Part shown: positions 8,051 through 16,093 of the stretch, piece by piece | How positions within the stretch are numbered: the first letter of the stretch is position 1 | Layout of the letters: every line of letters begins with the position of its first letter | From: Anaerotruncus rubiinfantis | GTDB taxonomy: Bacteria; Bacillota; Clostridia; Oscillospirales; Ruminococcaceae | Assembly (NCBI RefSeq): GCF_900078395.1 | Contig: NZ_FKLA01000009.1 | Location: forward strand, 1,502,614 to 1,566,613 | Direction: 5' to 3' | DNA: 64,000 nt | Notes under the pieces: generated by a model | What the model was told of the DNA's origin: nothing | The model's database searches: none | The model's input: the letters and a program-made list of their open reading frames with translations, nothing else | Program-made: the position numbers and the translations under genes

Positions 8051-9508
8051 TCAGGCTTCCTGCGCAAAAGCGGAGTCAGACACGGGCTCATGCCACTTCC
8101 AATCGGTTTCCGCGGGGTTGTCCGCCCGGCGGCGGAAGATGAACAGCCCGGAAAGCACGCACAAAAGACAAATTGCAATGTTCACATAGGAAAAGACGAG
8201 ATATGGTGCGAAAGAAAGGTTGTGAAACCCGAACAGCCCCATATAATAGACGGCGCTGGTGTTCCAGGGGACCAGCGGCAGCATGATGGTGTTCGATTCC
8301 TCGAGCGTTCTTGAGAGCACGCTCCGGTGGATTCTACGCGCGTCGTAGATTTCACCAAACATCGTGCCCATCAGCGCCACTGAGACATAAAACTGTGCGA
8401 CAAGACACAGGGTAATCATTCCACAGAACAGGGTCAGAATCACGGTTCCCCTGTCGGTCTTCACCCTCCGCGAAATCGCTTCCACCAGCACATGCAGGTA
8501 ACCTGCCCGGCTCAGGATTCCGCCCAGCCCCAGGGCGAGCACGGCTGTACAGAGGGTGGAAAGCATGGCTGTGATGCCTCCCTTGTTCAACATCGAATCG
8601 ACAATTTCCACACCTGTATTGCTGGCGGCCCCCTGCAGGATAGCAGAAATGGCGGTCGAGACATCCACTTCCTGGATTGCGACCGCCAGAAAGAGCCCCA
8701 GCAGTCCGGAAAGCAGGATCGCTGGGATTGCCGGCATCCGCATGAGGCTGAACACGAGAATGGCGGCCATGGGCAGCAGCAGCAGGGGACTGAATTGATA
8801 GATTTCCGCCAAGGTTCCGCGTACGGTTTCCACAACCGCCGGATGCATCGGCGTATCGGCGTACGCCGCTCCCATGAAGTAAAAAATGAGCAAGGTGATC
8901 AGAAAGGACGGCGCCGTGGTGTAGGCCATCGAGCGCACATGCTGGTATAATCCCGTGCCGCTGGCGCTGGCCGCCATGATGGTGGCGTCCGACAATGGGG
9001 AGAGCTTATCCCCCAAAATGGAGCCGGAAATGGCCGCTCCGGCGACCACCGCGATCGGTATCCCGATGCTGGCGCCGATGCTGACGCAGGCAATTCCCAC
9101 CGTCCCGGCGGTACCCCAGGAGGATCCTGTGCAGAGGGACAGCAGAGAGCAGAGCAGGAAGGCCAACGGGAGCAGAAGCTTTGGGCTGACGACCGAAAGC
9201 CCGTAATAAATCAGCATAGGGACTGTGCCGCAGAGAATCCAGCCGGCAATCAGTACGCCCACGAATATCAGGATCATGACACAGTCGATCGATCTGCGCA
9301 CGCCTTCCATCATCCCCTGCTCCAACTCCCGGTAAGGATAACCTGACAGAAGAGATACGACGGCCACCAGGACAATATTGAGGGTGAGCAGCGGGATTGT
9401 GGCGATTCCGGCTGTGATTCCGGTGGTCAGGACAGTGCCGATCATCACAATGATTCCGGCAGACAGCCATAGGCTTGGCATCTTCATTGGCTCCACAGAT
9501 TTCGTCAT
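8051..9508 (-). CDS. nhaC: NhaC-family Na+/H+ antiporter
   Basis: Integral membrane protein of 485 residues with about 12 hydrophobic segments. It carries the NhaC-family SGYPYRELEQGMMEGV near residue 60, SSWGTAGTVGIA in the middle, and GDKLSPLSDATIMAAS, the conserved ion-path motif. The family exchanges sodium for protons and includes malate/lactate exchangers. I place the start at ATG 9508 because GAGGTG is six bases ahead; a GTG at 9517 lies within that SD. It is monocistronic, with a promoter on the minus strand at 9642-9670 and a leader of about 125 bases. The substrate is inferred from the family only. Confidence 0.9.
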   Translation of the reverse strand: MTKSVEPMKMPSLWLSAGIIVMIGTVLTTGITAGIATIPLLTLNIVLVAVVSLLSGYPYRELEQGMMEGVRRSIDCVMILIFVGVLIAGWILCGTVPMLIYYGLSVVSPKLLLPLAFLLCSLLSLCTGSSWGTAGTVGIACVSIGASIGIPIAVVAGAAISGSILGDKLSPLSDATIMAASASGTGLYQHVRSMAYTTAPSFLITLLIFYFMGAAYADTPMHPAVVETVRGTLAEIYQFSPLLLLPMAAILVFSLMRMPAIPAILLSGLLGLFLAVAIQEVDVSTAISAILQGAASNTGVEIVDSMLNKGGITAMLSTLCTAVLALGLGGILSRAGYLHVLVEAISRRVKTDRGTVILTLFCGMITLCLVAQFYVSVALMGTMFGEIYDARRIHRSVLSRTLEESNTIMLPLVPWNTSAVYYMGLFGFHNLSFAPYLVFSYVNIAICLLCVLSGLFIFRRRADNPAETDWKWHEPVSDSAFAQEA

Positions 9509-9641
9509 AACGCCCACCTCTTTCAGTCAATATTGTTTTTTGCGGTCCATTTTGATACCTTAGCCGTTTTCGCCTCCAAGCTTTGCCGTTGGTTTGAGCG
9601 GCAGATACTTTCGAAATTTGCCGCGATCTTTTGGTGAGTAA

Positions 9642-9670
9642 ATTATAACAGATTTTTTTAAAAATAACAA
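9642..9670 (-). promoter_or_regulatory. Promoter of nhaC
   Basis: Read on the minus strand: TTGTTA, a 17-bp spacer, TATAAT (9647-9642). The rest of the 9509-9815 gap is AT-rich and holds the divergent promoter at 9705. Confidence 0.75.
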
Positions 9671-9704
9671 TCTTATTTCAGGAATTATGCACATGTTTTT
9701 GGCC

Positions 9705-9741
9705 TTGGCAATCCGGAGAGATGAATCTATAAACTATAGTT
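9705..9741 (+). promoter_or_regulatory. Promoter and small palindrome of the XRE gene
   Basis: TTGGCA (9705-9710), a 17-bp spacer, TATAAA (9728-9733), overlapping the 10-bp palindrome AACTATAGTT (9732-9741). The position suits autorepression by the encoded regulator; this is inferred. Confidence 0.55.
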
Positions 9742-9815
9742 CATATAGCTTATAGCACTAATAGGTATGTCAAATTTTCTATTGCCATTGTATTCTTTTT
9801 ATGGGAGGAATTCGA

Positions 9816-10190
9816 ATGACAATAGGAGAAATTGTTGGACGGAAAATAAAGGAGTACCGAAAGGAGCACAAGATCACACAACTGGATTTTGCCATGGATA
9901 CCTATATGAGTGTCGCCTATGTAAGCAAATTTGAACGCGGTCTGGTAACCAATCCCACCCAGGCGACCTTGGTGCATATTGCGAATTGTCTCGGCATGAC
10001 CGTCGAGCAGTTGATTCATGATGATTTTGCGGATGATACGGCTGTGCGGGAGGCAAAAACAGACGCTGATTCTGAGCTTTTTATGGAATGGCTGCGGGTT
10101 TACCGGGAAGTTCCGGAATGGAAAAAACGGCAGACCCGTGTCATTATGCACGCGCTGCTGTACAAAGAAAAAGAGGACACCGCCCCGTGA
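9816..10190 (+). CDS. XRE-family small transcriptional regulator
   Basis: 124 residues from ATG 9816; the in-frame ATG at 9801 overlaps the GGAGG SD and is rejected. A helix-turn-helix of the lambda-repressor type occupies about 5-60: IGEIVGRKIKEYRKEHKITQLDFA, YVSKFERGLVTNPTQATLVHIANCLG. The C-terminal half is a charged, helical extension (FMEWLRVYREVPEWKKRQTRVIMHAL) with no recognised domain. The stop codon lies inside a strong hairpin (10176-10210). Targets are unknown; the palindrome at its own promoter suggests autoregulation. Confidence 0.85.
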   Translation: MTIGEIVGRKIKEYRKEHKITQLDFAMDTYMSVAYVSKFERGLVTNPTQATLVHIANCLGMTVEQLIHDDFADDTAVREAKTDADSELFMEWLRVYREVPEWKKRQTRVIMHALLYKEKEDTAP

Positions 10191-10210
10191 GTTGTACACG
10201 GGGCGGTGTC
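10176..10210 (+). terminator. Hairpin spanning the XRE stop codon
   Basis: Perfect 14-bp stem (GACACCGCCCCGTG and complement) with a 7-base loop; the TGA stop is at 10188-10190. There is no T-run, so it may terminate weakly or stabilise the mRNA 3' end. Confidence 0.5.
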
Positions 10211-10345
10211 CAGGAGACGATATTAAATTGTATCCTAATAATACCACATTTTCCAGAAATAGCAACTCACTGCAGTACCAGTTCAAAAGGGCATTATAGT
10301 TTCATTAGAATATACATAACGGCATCATAGCTGCCGACGGGCGCG

Positions 10346-10380
10346 CAAAAAGGCGCTGGTTTCCTCTGGAAACCAGCGCC
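10346..10380 (-). terminator. Terminator of the leftward TRAP operon
   Basis: Perfect 13-bp stem GGCGCTGGTTTCC with a 3-base loop (10352-10380); on the minus strand it is followed by TTTTTG. It lies 30 bases after the HD-hydrolase stop. Confidence 0.9.
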
Positions 10381-10409
10381 TAATCTAAATGGAGGATGAA
10401 TGATAAAAA

Positions 10410-11006
10410 TTAGAGTTTCGGGATATTCAGGTCAAACATGCTTGCCAGCGAGAACCAGGAGCCGTCGTCCGCATAGTGAACCAGGGTTGCATATGCGCTG
10501 CGGGTGACAAAACGTCCCTCCGGGGAATGGCAGGCGCAGACATGCACGACTTCTTCCGGAAGCTCAGCAGTGATGGCGATGTAGGTGCCGTATGCCGGAT
10601 GGCGGGCATTCGGCGCGCCGGTGGTCTTGTGGTTTTCGGCCCAGCGTTTCCGGTTCTCTTTGTTGTACTCGTACGGCTTGCCCACGTCGTGCAGCAGCGC
10701 ACAGGCGCGCAGCATGTCTTTATCCAGCCCCAGATCCATCTGATAAGCCTTTTCCAAGTTCTCATAGAGGCTCACGGCGTTATAGCCTACCGCGCGGATG
10801 TGCATCGACTGGTCGCCCAGCTCGCTCGCTTCCGGCATGCCGGAACCGGGCATCTCTTCAATTTTGGTGAAACCGTTGATCTGGAGTGAGAATGCCCAGG
10901 CGTCGATGACCTTCTGGCGCAGTTCTTCATTTTGGATTTCGTTAACCATTGGCAGCGTCTTGACGACGCCGTCACGGATTTCCTGTTTGAGTTCAACTGG
11001 AATCAT
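10410..11006 (-). CDS. HD-domain phosphohydrolase-like protein
   Basis: 198 residues, last gene of the six-gene leftward operon. The HD metal-site signature is visible as His69 (SMHI), His106-Asp107 (ALLHDVGKP), His136 (ARHPAYG), His160 (CACHSPEG) and a C-terminal Asp180 (HYADDGSW). Such proteins hydrolyse phosphomonoesters or nucleotides, but some HD enzymes open cyclic substrates or act as oxygenases, so the substrate is not predictable. SD AAAGGAG is upstream. Co-expression with a TRAP transporter, cyclase and reductase suggests it acts on the imported compound or its phosphorylated product (inference). Confidence 0.8.
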   Translation of the reverse strand: MIPVELKQEIRDGVVKTLPMVNEIQNEELRQKVIDAWAFSLQINGFTKIEEMPGSGMPEASELGDQSMHIRAVGYNAVSLYENLEKAYQMDLGLDKDMLRACALLHDVGKPYEYNKENRKRWAENHKTTGAPNARHPAYGTYIAITAELPEEVVHVCACHSPEGRFVTRSAYATLVHYADDGSWFSLASMFDLNIPKL

Positions 11007-11048
11007 ACAGATTTCTCCTTTAATGAATTTTTGTGGAATGGCTCCTGC

Positions 11049-12314
11049 TTACATCAGCAGGTTCGGCAGCCAGGTGACCAGCGGAGGACAATAGGTGACA
11101 ATCAGCAGGGCGACAATGTTGATGAATAATAGCGGCATCATCGCCTTTGTTATCTTCTCAAAGGAGAGGCTGCTGACACCAGTCAGGGTGAAGAGCACCA
11201 TGCCGACCGGCGGGGTGAGCATGCCGATGGTGATGTTGAGGATGCAGATAATTCCGAAATGAAGCGGATCGATCCCAAAGGAGGTGACGACCGGCATGAG
11301 GATCGGAACCAGGATGACAAGGGCAGCGAGACTTTCCATGACCATGCCGACCAGCAGCAGGAAGATATTGATCAGGATCAGCGCGACATACTTGTTGCTG
11401 ATGACGCCGATGAAAAGGGCGGCCAGCTTGGTCGGGACCTGCAGCGCGGTGATGATATAACCGAACGAGTTCGCGCTGCTGACGATAAACAGCACGCTCA
11501 TCGTGAGCAGGATCGTTTCATCAAGCAGGTCGGGAAGATCTTTGAGCCGCAGGTCTTTGGTGATGAAGCCGAGCGCCAGCGCGTACAGAACCGCGACGAC
11601 CGAAGCTTCGGTGGGCGTGCAGATGCCGGTCATAATGCTGCCGAGGATGATCAGCGGGGTCAGCAGCGCAGGCAGGGAGCCGATAAACGAATTGCCCAGC
11701 TTACGGAACCCTTCAAACGGCGTGCAGGGATAACCGCGTTTTTTGGAGATAATAAAAACGTAGATCATCTGGACGATGGCCAGTGTGACGCCCGGCAGGA
11801 CGCCGCCGAGGAACAGCTTGCCGACCGATACGCCGCTCGCAACCGCAAAGACGACCGCTGAGATGCTCGGCGGGATGATCGGGCCGATGCAGGACGAGGC
11901 ACCGGTGACGGCCACGGCGAATTCCTCATCGAAACCGTGGTCTTTCATCGCTTTGATTTCGATTGCTCCCAAGCCGCCCGCATCCGCGACCGCGGAACCG
12001 GACATGCCCGCGAAGATGACCGATGCAGCGACATTGGCGTGGCCCAGACCGCCCGGAATCCAGCCGACCAGCTTCTGGCAGAACCCGAAGATCCGGTCGG
12101 TGATGCCGCCGCGGTTCATGATATTGCCGGCGAGGATGAAGAAGGCGAGGGCAAGCAGGGTGAACGAGCTGGAGCCCGAAACCGCGCGGGAAAGCAGCAT
12201 GTCCGGGCTTTCCCCGTTAACCCAGGAATAGATGAGGGAACTGCACAGCATGCAGAAACCAACCGGCATCCGGATGATCAGGAAGCCGAAGAACAGGATA
12301 AACAATAATGCCAT
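11049..12314 (-). CDS. dctM: TRAP transporter large permease DctM
   Basis: 421 residues with about 12 membrane segments; forms the sodium-driven channel of a tripartite carboxylate transporter. ATG 12314 gives the usual DctM N-terminus (MALLFILFFGFLIIRMPVGF) with AAAGGAG ahead; the longer frame start is unlikely. Family features: LAGNIMNRGGITDRI, GHANVAASVIFAGMSGSAVADAGGLG, FIGPIIPPS-like (CIGPIIPPSISAVVFA), and a C-terminal GMLTPPVGMVLF. It starts only a few bases after dctQ. Substrate is presumably an organic or sugar acid handled by the adjacent enzymes. Confidence 0.95.
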   Translation of the reverse strand: MALLFILFFGFLIIRMPVGFCMLCSSLIYSWVNGESPDMLLSRAVSGSSSFTLLALAFFILAGNIMNRGGITDRIFGFCQKLVGWIPGGLGHANVAASVIFAGMSGSAVADAGGLGAIEIKAMKDHGFDEEFAVAVTGASSCIGPIIPPSISAVVFAVASGVSVGKLFLGGVLPGVTLAIVQMIYVFIISKKRGYPCTPFEGFRKLGNSFIGSLPALLTPLIILGSIMTGICTPTEASVVAVLYALALGFITKDLRLKDLPDLLDETILLTMSVLFIVSSANSFGYIITALQVPTKLAALFIGVISNKYVALILINIFLLLVGMVMESLAALVILVPILMPVVTSFGIDPLHFGIICILNITIGMLTPPVGMVLFTLTGVSSLSFEKITKAMMPLLFINIVALLIVTYCPPLVTWLPNLLM

Positions 12315-12321
12315 CCTTCGC

Positions 12322-12828
12322 TCACTCCTTTCCAGCGCCGCGCGCTTTGCATGTCTCAATAATGTTGGAGAAGGTCTTGATCAGGCGCACCAGGATATAA
12401 CCGGCCGCGACGATAAAACCGACCAGGATTCCCGCATAGAAATAGCTCTGCTTGAGCCAGGGGATTGTACCGAGCGGGATATGTTTGAAGATGACATATT
12501 CGTAGCTCACCTTGACCATAAAAATGGTGCAGACCAGCATTACGGAATTGGAAAGGATGTCGAACAGCCATTTTACAACGGTCGGCACCCGGTCATAAAC
12601 CAGAGTGAGTTCGATATGTTTGCCGCGGTGGAAGCAGTACCCGATACCCAGAAAGGCGATCACGCCCTGCATCATGGTGACCACTTCATCTGTCCAGATC
12701 AGCGGCTTGTTGAAAAGATAACGCATAACGACATGGCAGGAGAGGATCACCACCATCACCGCCAGAATTGTGACAAAGAGCGTTTTTTCAATCTTTAAAA
12801 GAGTGTTTTCTAATTTCTTTAACATCAT
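12322..12828 (-). CDS. dctQ: TRAP transporter small permease DctQ
   Basis: 168 residues with four hydrophobic segments and the DctQ hallmark pattern WTDEVVTMMQGVIAFLGIGYCFHRGKHIELTLVYD. It pairs with DctM in the membrane. Two consecutive ATG codons are possible starts (12828 or 12825). It is separated from dctP by 99 bases that hold a strong hairpin, and it is followed almost immediately by dctM. Confidence 0.93.
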   Translation of the reverse strand: MMLKKLENTLLKIEKTLFVTILAVMVVILSCHVVMRYLFNKPLIWTDEVVTMMQGVIAFLGIGYCFHRGKHIELTLVYDRVPTVVKWLFDILSNSVMLVCTIFMVKVSYEYVIFKHIPLGTIPWLKQSYFYAGILVGFIVAAGYILVRLIKTFSNIIETCKARGAGKE

Positions 12829-12859
12829 AAGACGCCTTTCTTGTTATCGATTTGGAAAG

Positions 12860-12891
12860 GGAACGCCTTCCGGAATCCCGGAAGGCGTTCC
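12860..12891 (-). promoter_or_regulatory. Intercistronic hairpin between dctP and dctQ
   Basis: 14-bp stem GGAACGCCTTCCGG and its complement around a 4-base loop, without a strong T-run. It probably protects the dctP mRNA 3' end or partly terminates, so that binding protein exceeds permease. Similar hairpins occur in the other two transporter operons of this window. Confidence 0.65.
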
Positions 12892-12927
12892 GTCAGTGAT
12901 CGATCCTATGCGGATATGATGGTGCGA

Positions 12928-13989
12928 TTACATTGCCTGGATTTCTTCGTACATGCCTTCGATCCACTGATCCTTGAACTGGTCGTACATCGGGGCGATT
13001 TTTTCGCGGAAGGAAGCGATATCGGACTCGATGATTTCGCAGCTTTCACCGATCTGGTCGATGTAGGTCTGCTCTTCTTCAACAGCCTTGGTGTTGTGCT
13101 CGTCGGAAGCAGCTTTGGCGCAGTCATAGATGATCTGAACCTGCTCCTCGGTGAGCTTCTGCTTGGCGGCGTCGCTCATGAAGATGCTGAGCATCTGGAA
13201 CTGATGATAGGTCAGGTTGAGATAATCCTGGACTTCATAGAACTTCATGGTGCTGATGGAAGCGGGCGGGTTCTCCTGTCCATCGACAGTGCCCTGCTGG
13301 AGCGCCAGGTAGGTTTCGTTATAGGCGATCGGAGTCGGGGTTGCGCCGAGGGTGGTGAACGCAGCGATCGGAAGCGGCTCGTTGGCGGCGCGCATCTTCA
13401 GGCCAGCGATGTCGGCGGCGGTGTTCAGCGGCTTTTTGGAGGTGGTCATCTGGCGGGCGCCGTAGTAAAGCGGGGCCAGGACATGGACGCTGCAGGTTTC
13501 GGCAAGGCCGTCGACCAGCTCCTGATAGGGCTCGCTCTCATAGAATTTGAACAGATGATCGCGGTCACGGAACATATAGAACGCTTCCACGATGGTGAAC
13601 GGAGTGTAACGCTGGGTATACTGGCCGGTCGCGGAGATATAGAAGTCCACGTCGCCCTTCGAGCAGGCTTCCGCGAGCTCGGTGTTGGTGCCGAGGGTTT
13701 CGGACGGATAGACGTCAATCTTGACGGCGCCGCCGGTTTTTTCGTTGACCATCGCGGCAAAATTCTCAGCGGTGGTATTCACGAGGTGTTCGGTGGACTG
13801 GGTGTGGCCCAGACGCAGGGTGATGGTTTCAGCGGACGCTTCGGAGGAAGCCGCGGGGGTGGATGCAGCCGGAGTGGAAGCCGCCGGCGCGGAGGAGGAT
13901 GCGCTGTTGGAGCTGGAGCAGCCGCCAAATGCGGAAACCATTGCAGTTGCGAGCAGGAGACTCAGAATACGTTTTGAATTCTTTTTCAT
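12928..13989 (-). CDS. dctP: TRAP solute-binding lipoprotein DctP
   Basis: 353 residues. A lipoprotein signal peptide (KKNSKRILSLLLATAMVSAFGGC) places the lipobox cysteine at 24, followed by a Ser/Ala-rich linker. The mature DctP domain begins around ITLRLGHTQSTEHLVN and contains the family pattern VDFYISATGQYTQRYTPF, LKMRAANEPLPIAAFTTLGATPTPIAYNETYLALQQGTVDGQENPP. The arginine in LKMRA is the conserved carboxylate-binding residue, so the ligand should bear a carboxylate. Strong SD (AAAGGAAAGGAAA). Distinct from the second DctP at 60739. Confidence 0.95.
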   Translation of the reverse strand: MKKNSKRILSLLLATAMVSAFGGCSSSNSASSSAPAASTPAASTPAASSEASAETITLRLGHTQSTEHLVNTTAENFAAMVNEKTGGAVKIDVYPSETLGTNTELAEACSKGDVDFYISATGQYTQRYTPFTIVEAFYMFRDRDHLFKFYESEPYQELVDGLAETCSVHVLAPLYYGARQMTTSKKPLNTAADIAGLKMRAANEPLPIAAFTTLGATPTPIAYNETYLALQQGTVDGQENPPASISTMKFYEVQDYLNLTYHQFQMLSIFMSDAAKQKLTEEQVQIIYDCAKAASDEHNTKAVEEEQTYIDQIGESCEIIESDIASFREKIAPMYDQFKDQWIEGMYEEIQAM

Positions 13990-14020
13990 TTGAAGTTTCC
14001 TTTCCTTTTATGACGTTATA

Positions 14021-14710
14021 TTATTCACTGAATTCCTTGAGGCCCTCGATTGCGTAGGCGCGCACGGGGCAGGAATCCAGCCCTTTGATAGGCAGCGGGG
14101 AATAGGACATGAAGAATACCCGGGAGGAAAGCTGGTCAAGGTTCTTGAGAACCTCCAGGAACACGATATCCTTTTCCATCAGGATGTCGTGGAAGGCGCA
14201 GACGTCCTCGTAGTTGTTCTCGATCGAAACGCCGTCGCCAAACCCGACGCATTTCACCTTTTTGTCGCGGAACCACTCGGCGGTTTCACGGCAGATGAAC
14301 AGGCGTTTGTCGTCCGGGGTGTTGGTCAACTCGGTGAACGGCGGGATGCGATAGGGGCTGTCCAGGATGACGATGTCGCCCTCCTTTAGAAAGTCGCCGC
14401 AGGCTTTTTCCATGTCCGCCGGCATGATGTGGCTGTTCGGCGCGAGATGTTCGATGTTGACGTAGATCGCCCGTCCCATGAAGGTTGTGAGCGGCAGCGC
14501 CTGCACATCGGTCCAGTTGTCGTTATGGTGGTACGGGCATTCCACGTGGGTCCCCAGATGGCTGGTCAGATCCATAATGGTGTGGAAATCGGGGATCGGA
14601 CCGCCCGTGTTGAAACGGGTCAGCCCGCAGCGACGGGTTTCGGTTTTGGGATCCAGAGTTTTGGTCAGGTCGATGACCCGGAGCCCATCGCCAAGTGAAT
14701 ATCCATTCAT
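14021..14710 (-). CDS. Cyclase-family metal-dependent hydrolase
   Basis: 229 residues of the kynurenine-formamidase/cyclase family (PF04199). The diagnostic metal-site motif reads HLGTHVECPYHHN (consensus HxGTHxDxPxH), with an E at the usual D position. Family members hydrolyse N-formyl groups, isatin or cyclic amides. SD AGGAG is upstream. The gene lies between the ketopantoate-reductase-like gene and dctP in one operon, so it presumably acts on the imported compound. A second, distinct cyclase sits in the other LacI island at 28216. Confidence 0.9.
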   Translation of the reverse strand: MNGYSLGDGLRVIDLTKTLDPKTETRRCGLTRFNTGGPIPDFHTIMDLTSHLGTHVECPYHHNDNWTDVQALPLTTFMGRAIYVNIEHLAPNSHIMPADMEKACGDFLKEGDIVILDSPYRIPPFTELTNTPDDKRLFICRETAEWFRDKKVKCVGFGDGVSIENNYEDVCAFHDILMEKDIVFLEVLKNLDQLSSRVFFMSYSPLPIKGLDSCPVRAYAIEGLKEFSE

Positions 14711-14815
14711 TTTGTCTCCTCCTTAAGATTTTCTCCTGGCCGCGCCGGAATGATACCTTCTGTTGCCGGCCGCGGCTGAAATAAAAGATCACGCATTGCT
14801 GATCTGTTTACGCCG

Positions 14816-15760
14816 TTATTGTGCGCCTGCGGATTTTTCAGCCGCGGCCGCGTTGAGCGCTTCTTTGGTGTGGACAAGCGCGACAATAAACTCGTGGCAG
14901 GGAGCGGGGACTCCATTGCGGCGGCTTGCCCGCACGACGCTGCCGTTGATCGTGTCCACTTCGGTTTTGCGGCCGTCCCGCAGGTCGGCGTAGATCGAGG
15001 TGTAGCCGTCGTGCGCCGCTATGATCTGGTTTTTGACGCGGTCCACCACCTCCTCCTCGTCAAAGCCGAGCTGGTCGCCGTTTGCAACCCGGACAGCTTC
15101 CCGCAGGAGCTGTTCGGTGAGCGACCAGGCATATTCGTTGTCGGTCAGGAAGCCGAGCTTTGTCTGCAGAACGCCGGTCAGTACGCTTGCCGAAACATTC
15201 AAAAACATCTTGTTCCAGATCATCTTGCGGATCTGGTCGGAAAGTTCCGTATCAATGCCGCATGCGGTAAAGCTTTCCGAAATCGGCCGGAGCGCTTCGA
15301 GTTCGCCTTCCAGGCGTCCGATCACAGTTTTTCCGCCGCCGCCGTGGTTGATGGTGGAGCGGTCCGAGATCGAGCTGTTGTGCTGGGTGGTGCCGATGAT
15401 GATCCGTTCAGGCGGAGCGAATTCCCGGAGGACTTCCTCGTGCCCGGAGCCGTTCTGGAGGGTCATCACGTAGGTGGCGGGGCCGATCAGGGCTTTATTT
15501 GCCTGCAGAGCGCTGCGGGAAAACATTGCCTTGACAAAAACGATAATCAGGTCGGCCGGCGGCATGCCGGAACTGTCGGTGGTCGCGTGCGGATGTTCGT
15601 TTGTCCGCGTCCCGTCCGGGTTGCAGATTGTGATTCCGTTTTGGTTTACCGCATCGACCTTCTGCTGGTCGATGTCAATCAGCGTCACCTCATTTTTCCG
15701 GGACAGGTGCCCGCCAAAGAGCATTCCCATTGCACCTGCGCCAAGAATTGCAATCCTCAT
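14816..15760 (-). CDS. Ketopantoate-reductase-family dehydrogenase (ApbA/PanE)
   Basis: 315 residues from ATG 15760, which gives the Rossmann start MRIAILGAGAMGMLFGGHLS right at the N-terminus (GxGxxG) with AAAGGA ahead; the longer frame start is rejected. The C-terminal helical domain includes KMIWNKMFLNVSASVLTGVLQ, with the catalytic lysine of the family in KMIWNK. It reduces 2-keto acids with NAD(P)H; in a catabolic operon the reverse oxidation or a different keto acid is more likely than pantothenate synthesis. First gene of the leftward operon, behind the operator-bearing promoter. Confidence 0.85.
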   Translation of the reverse strand: MRIAILGAGAMGMLFGGHLSRKNEVTLIDIDQQKVDAVNQNGITICNPDGTRTNEHPHATTDSSGMPPADLIIVFVKAMFSRSALQANKALIGPATYVMTLQNGSGHEEVLREFAPPERIIIGTTQHNSSISDRSTINHGGGGKTVIGRLEGELEALRPISESFTACGIDTELSDQIRKMIWNKMFLNVSASVLTGVLQTKLGFLTDNEYAWSLTEQLLREAVRVANGDQLGFDEEEVVDRVKNQIIAAHDGYTSIYADLRDGRKTEVDTINGSVVRASRRNGVPAPCHEFIVALVHTKEALNAAAAEKSAGAQ

Positions 15761-15839
15761 GAAACATAGTCCTTTCAGTGTGTCTAAGTTTTTCGGCAGT
15801 GATCCGATGCGGATCAGCTGTGAAATTTCGATGTGCATC

Positions 15840-15899
15840 ATGAAATCGATAGCACCTTTTGTGCAAAATCATCTTAACAACTTCAAAATCATTTTGCAA
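15840..15899 (-). promoter_or_regulatory. Promoter and candidate LacI operator of the leftward operon
   Basis: Read on minus: TTGCAA (15899-15894), a 17-bp spacer, TAAGAT (15876-15871), then a site at 15855-15840 matching 13 of 16 positions of GTGAYATCGATRTCAC, the perfect palindrome found before the rightward operon. A weaker match (12 of 16) is at 15985-16000. Operator position relative to the -10 box is the same as in the rightward promoter. Confidence 0.55.
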
Positions 15900-16049
15900 T
15901 AGATTTGCTAATGATTTTTGCAATATGCACTAAAAATTATTGTAAATTTAAGCTAAATTGCCCGAAAATGTATTTTCGGTCTTAATGCCATCGATTTCTC
16001 TCTATTTTGAAATGAAACAAAGCTGCAATAGATTTCGCTGAAACTGCAA

Positions 16050-16080
16050 CAAAAAACGCATCCGCGGCACGCGGATGCGT
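16050..16080 (-). terminator. Terminator of the LacI gene
   Basis: 11-bp stem ACGCATCCGCG and complement, loop of 3, followed on minus by TTTTTTG. Confidence 0.9.
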
Positions 16081-16093
16081 TTGGGACAGGCGG

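Noticed and set aside
12841..13977. 378-residue plus-strand frame opposite dctP
   Set aside because: Antisense shadow of the binding-protein gene; glycine-rich with no domain.
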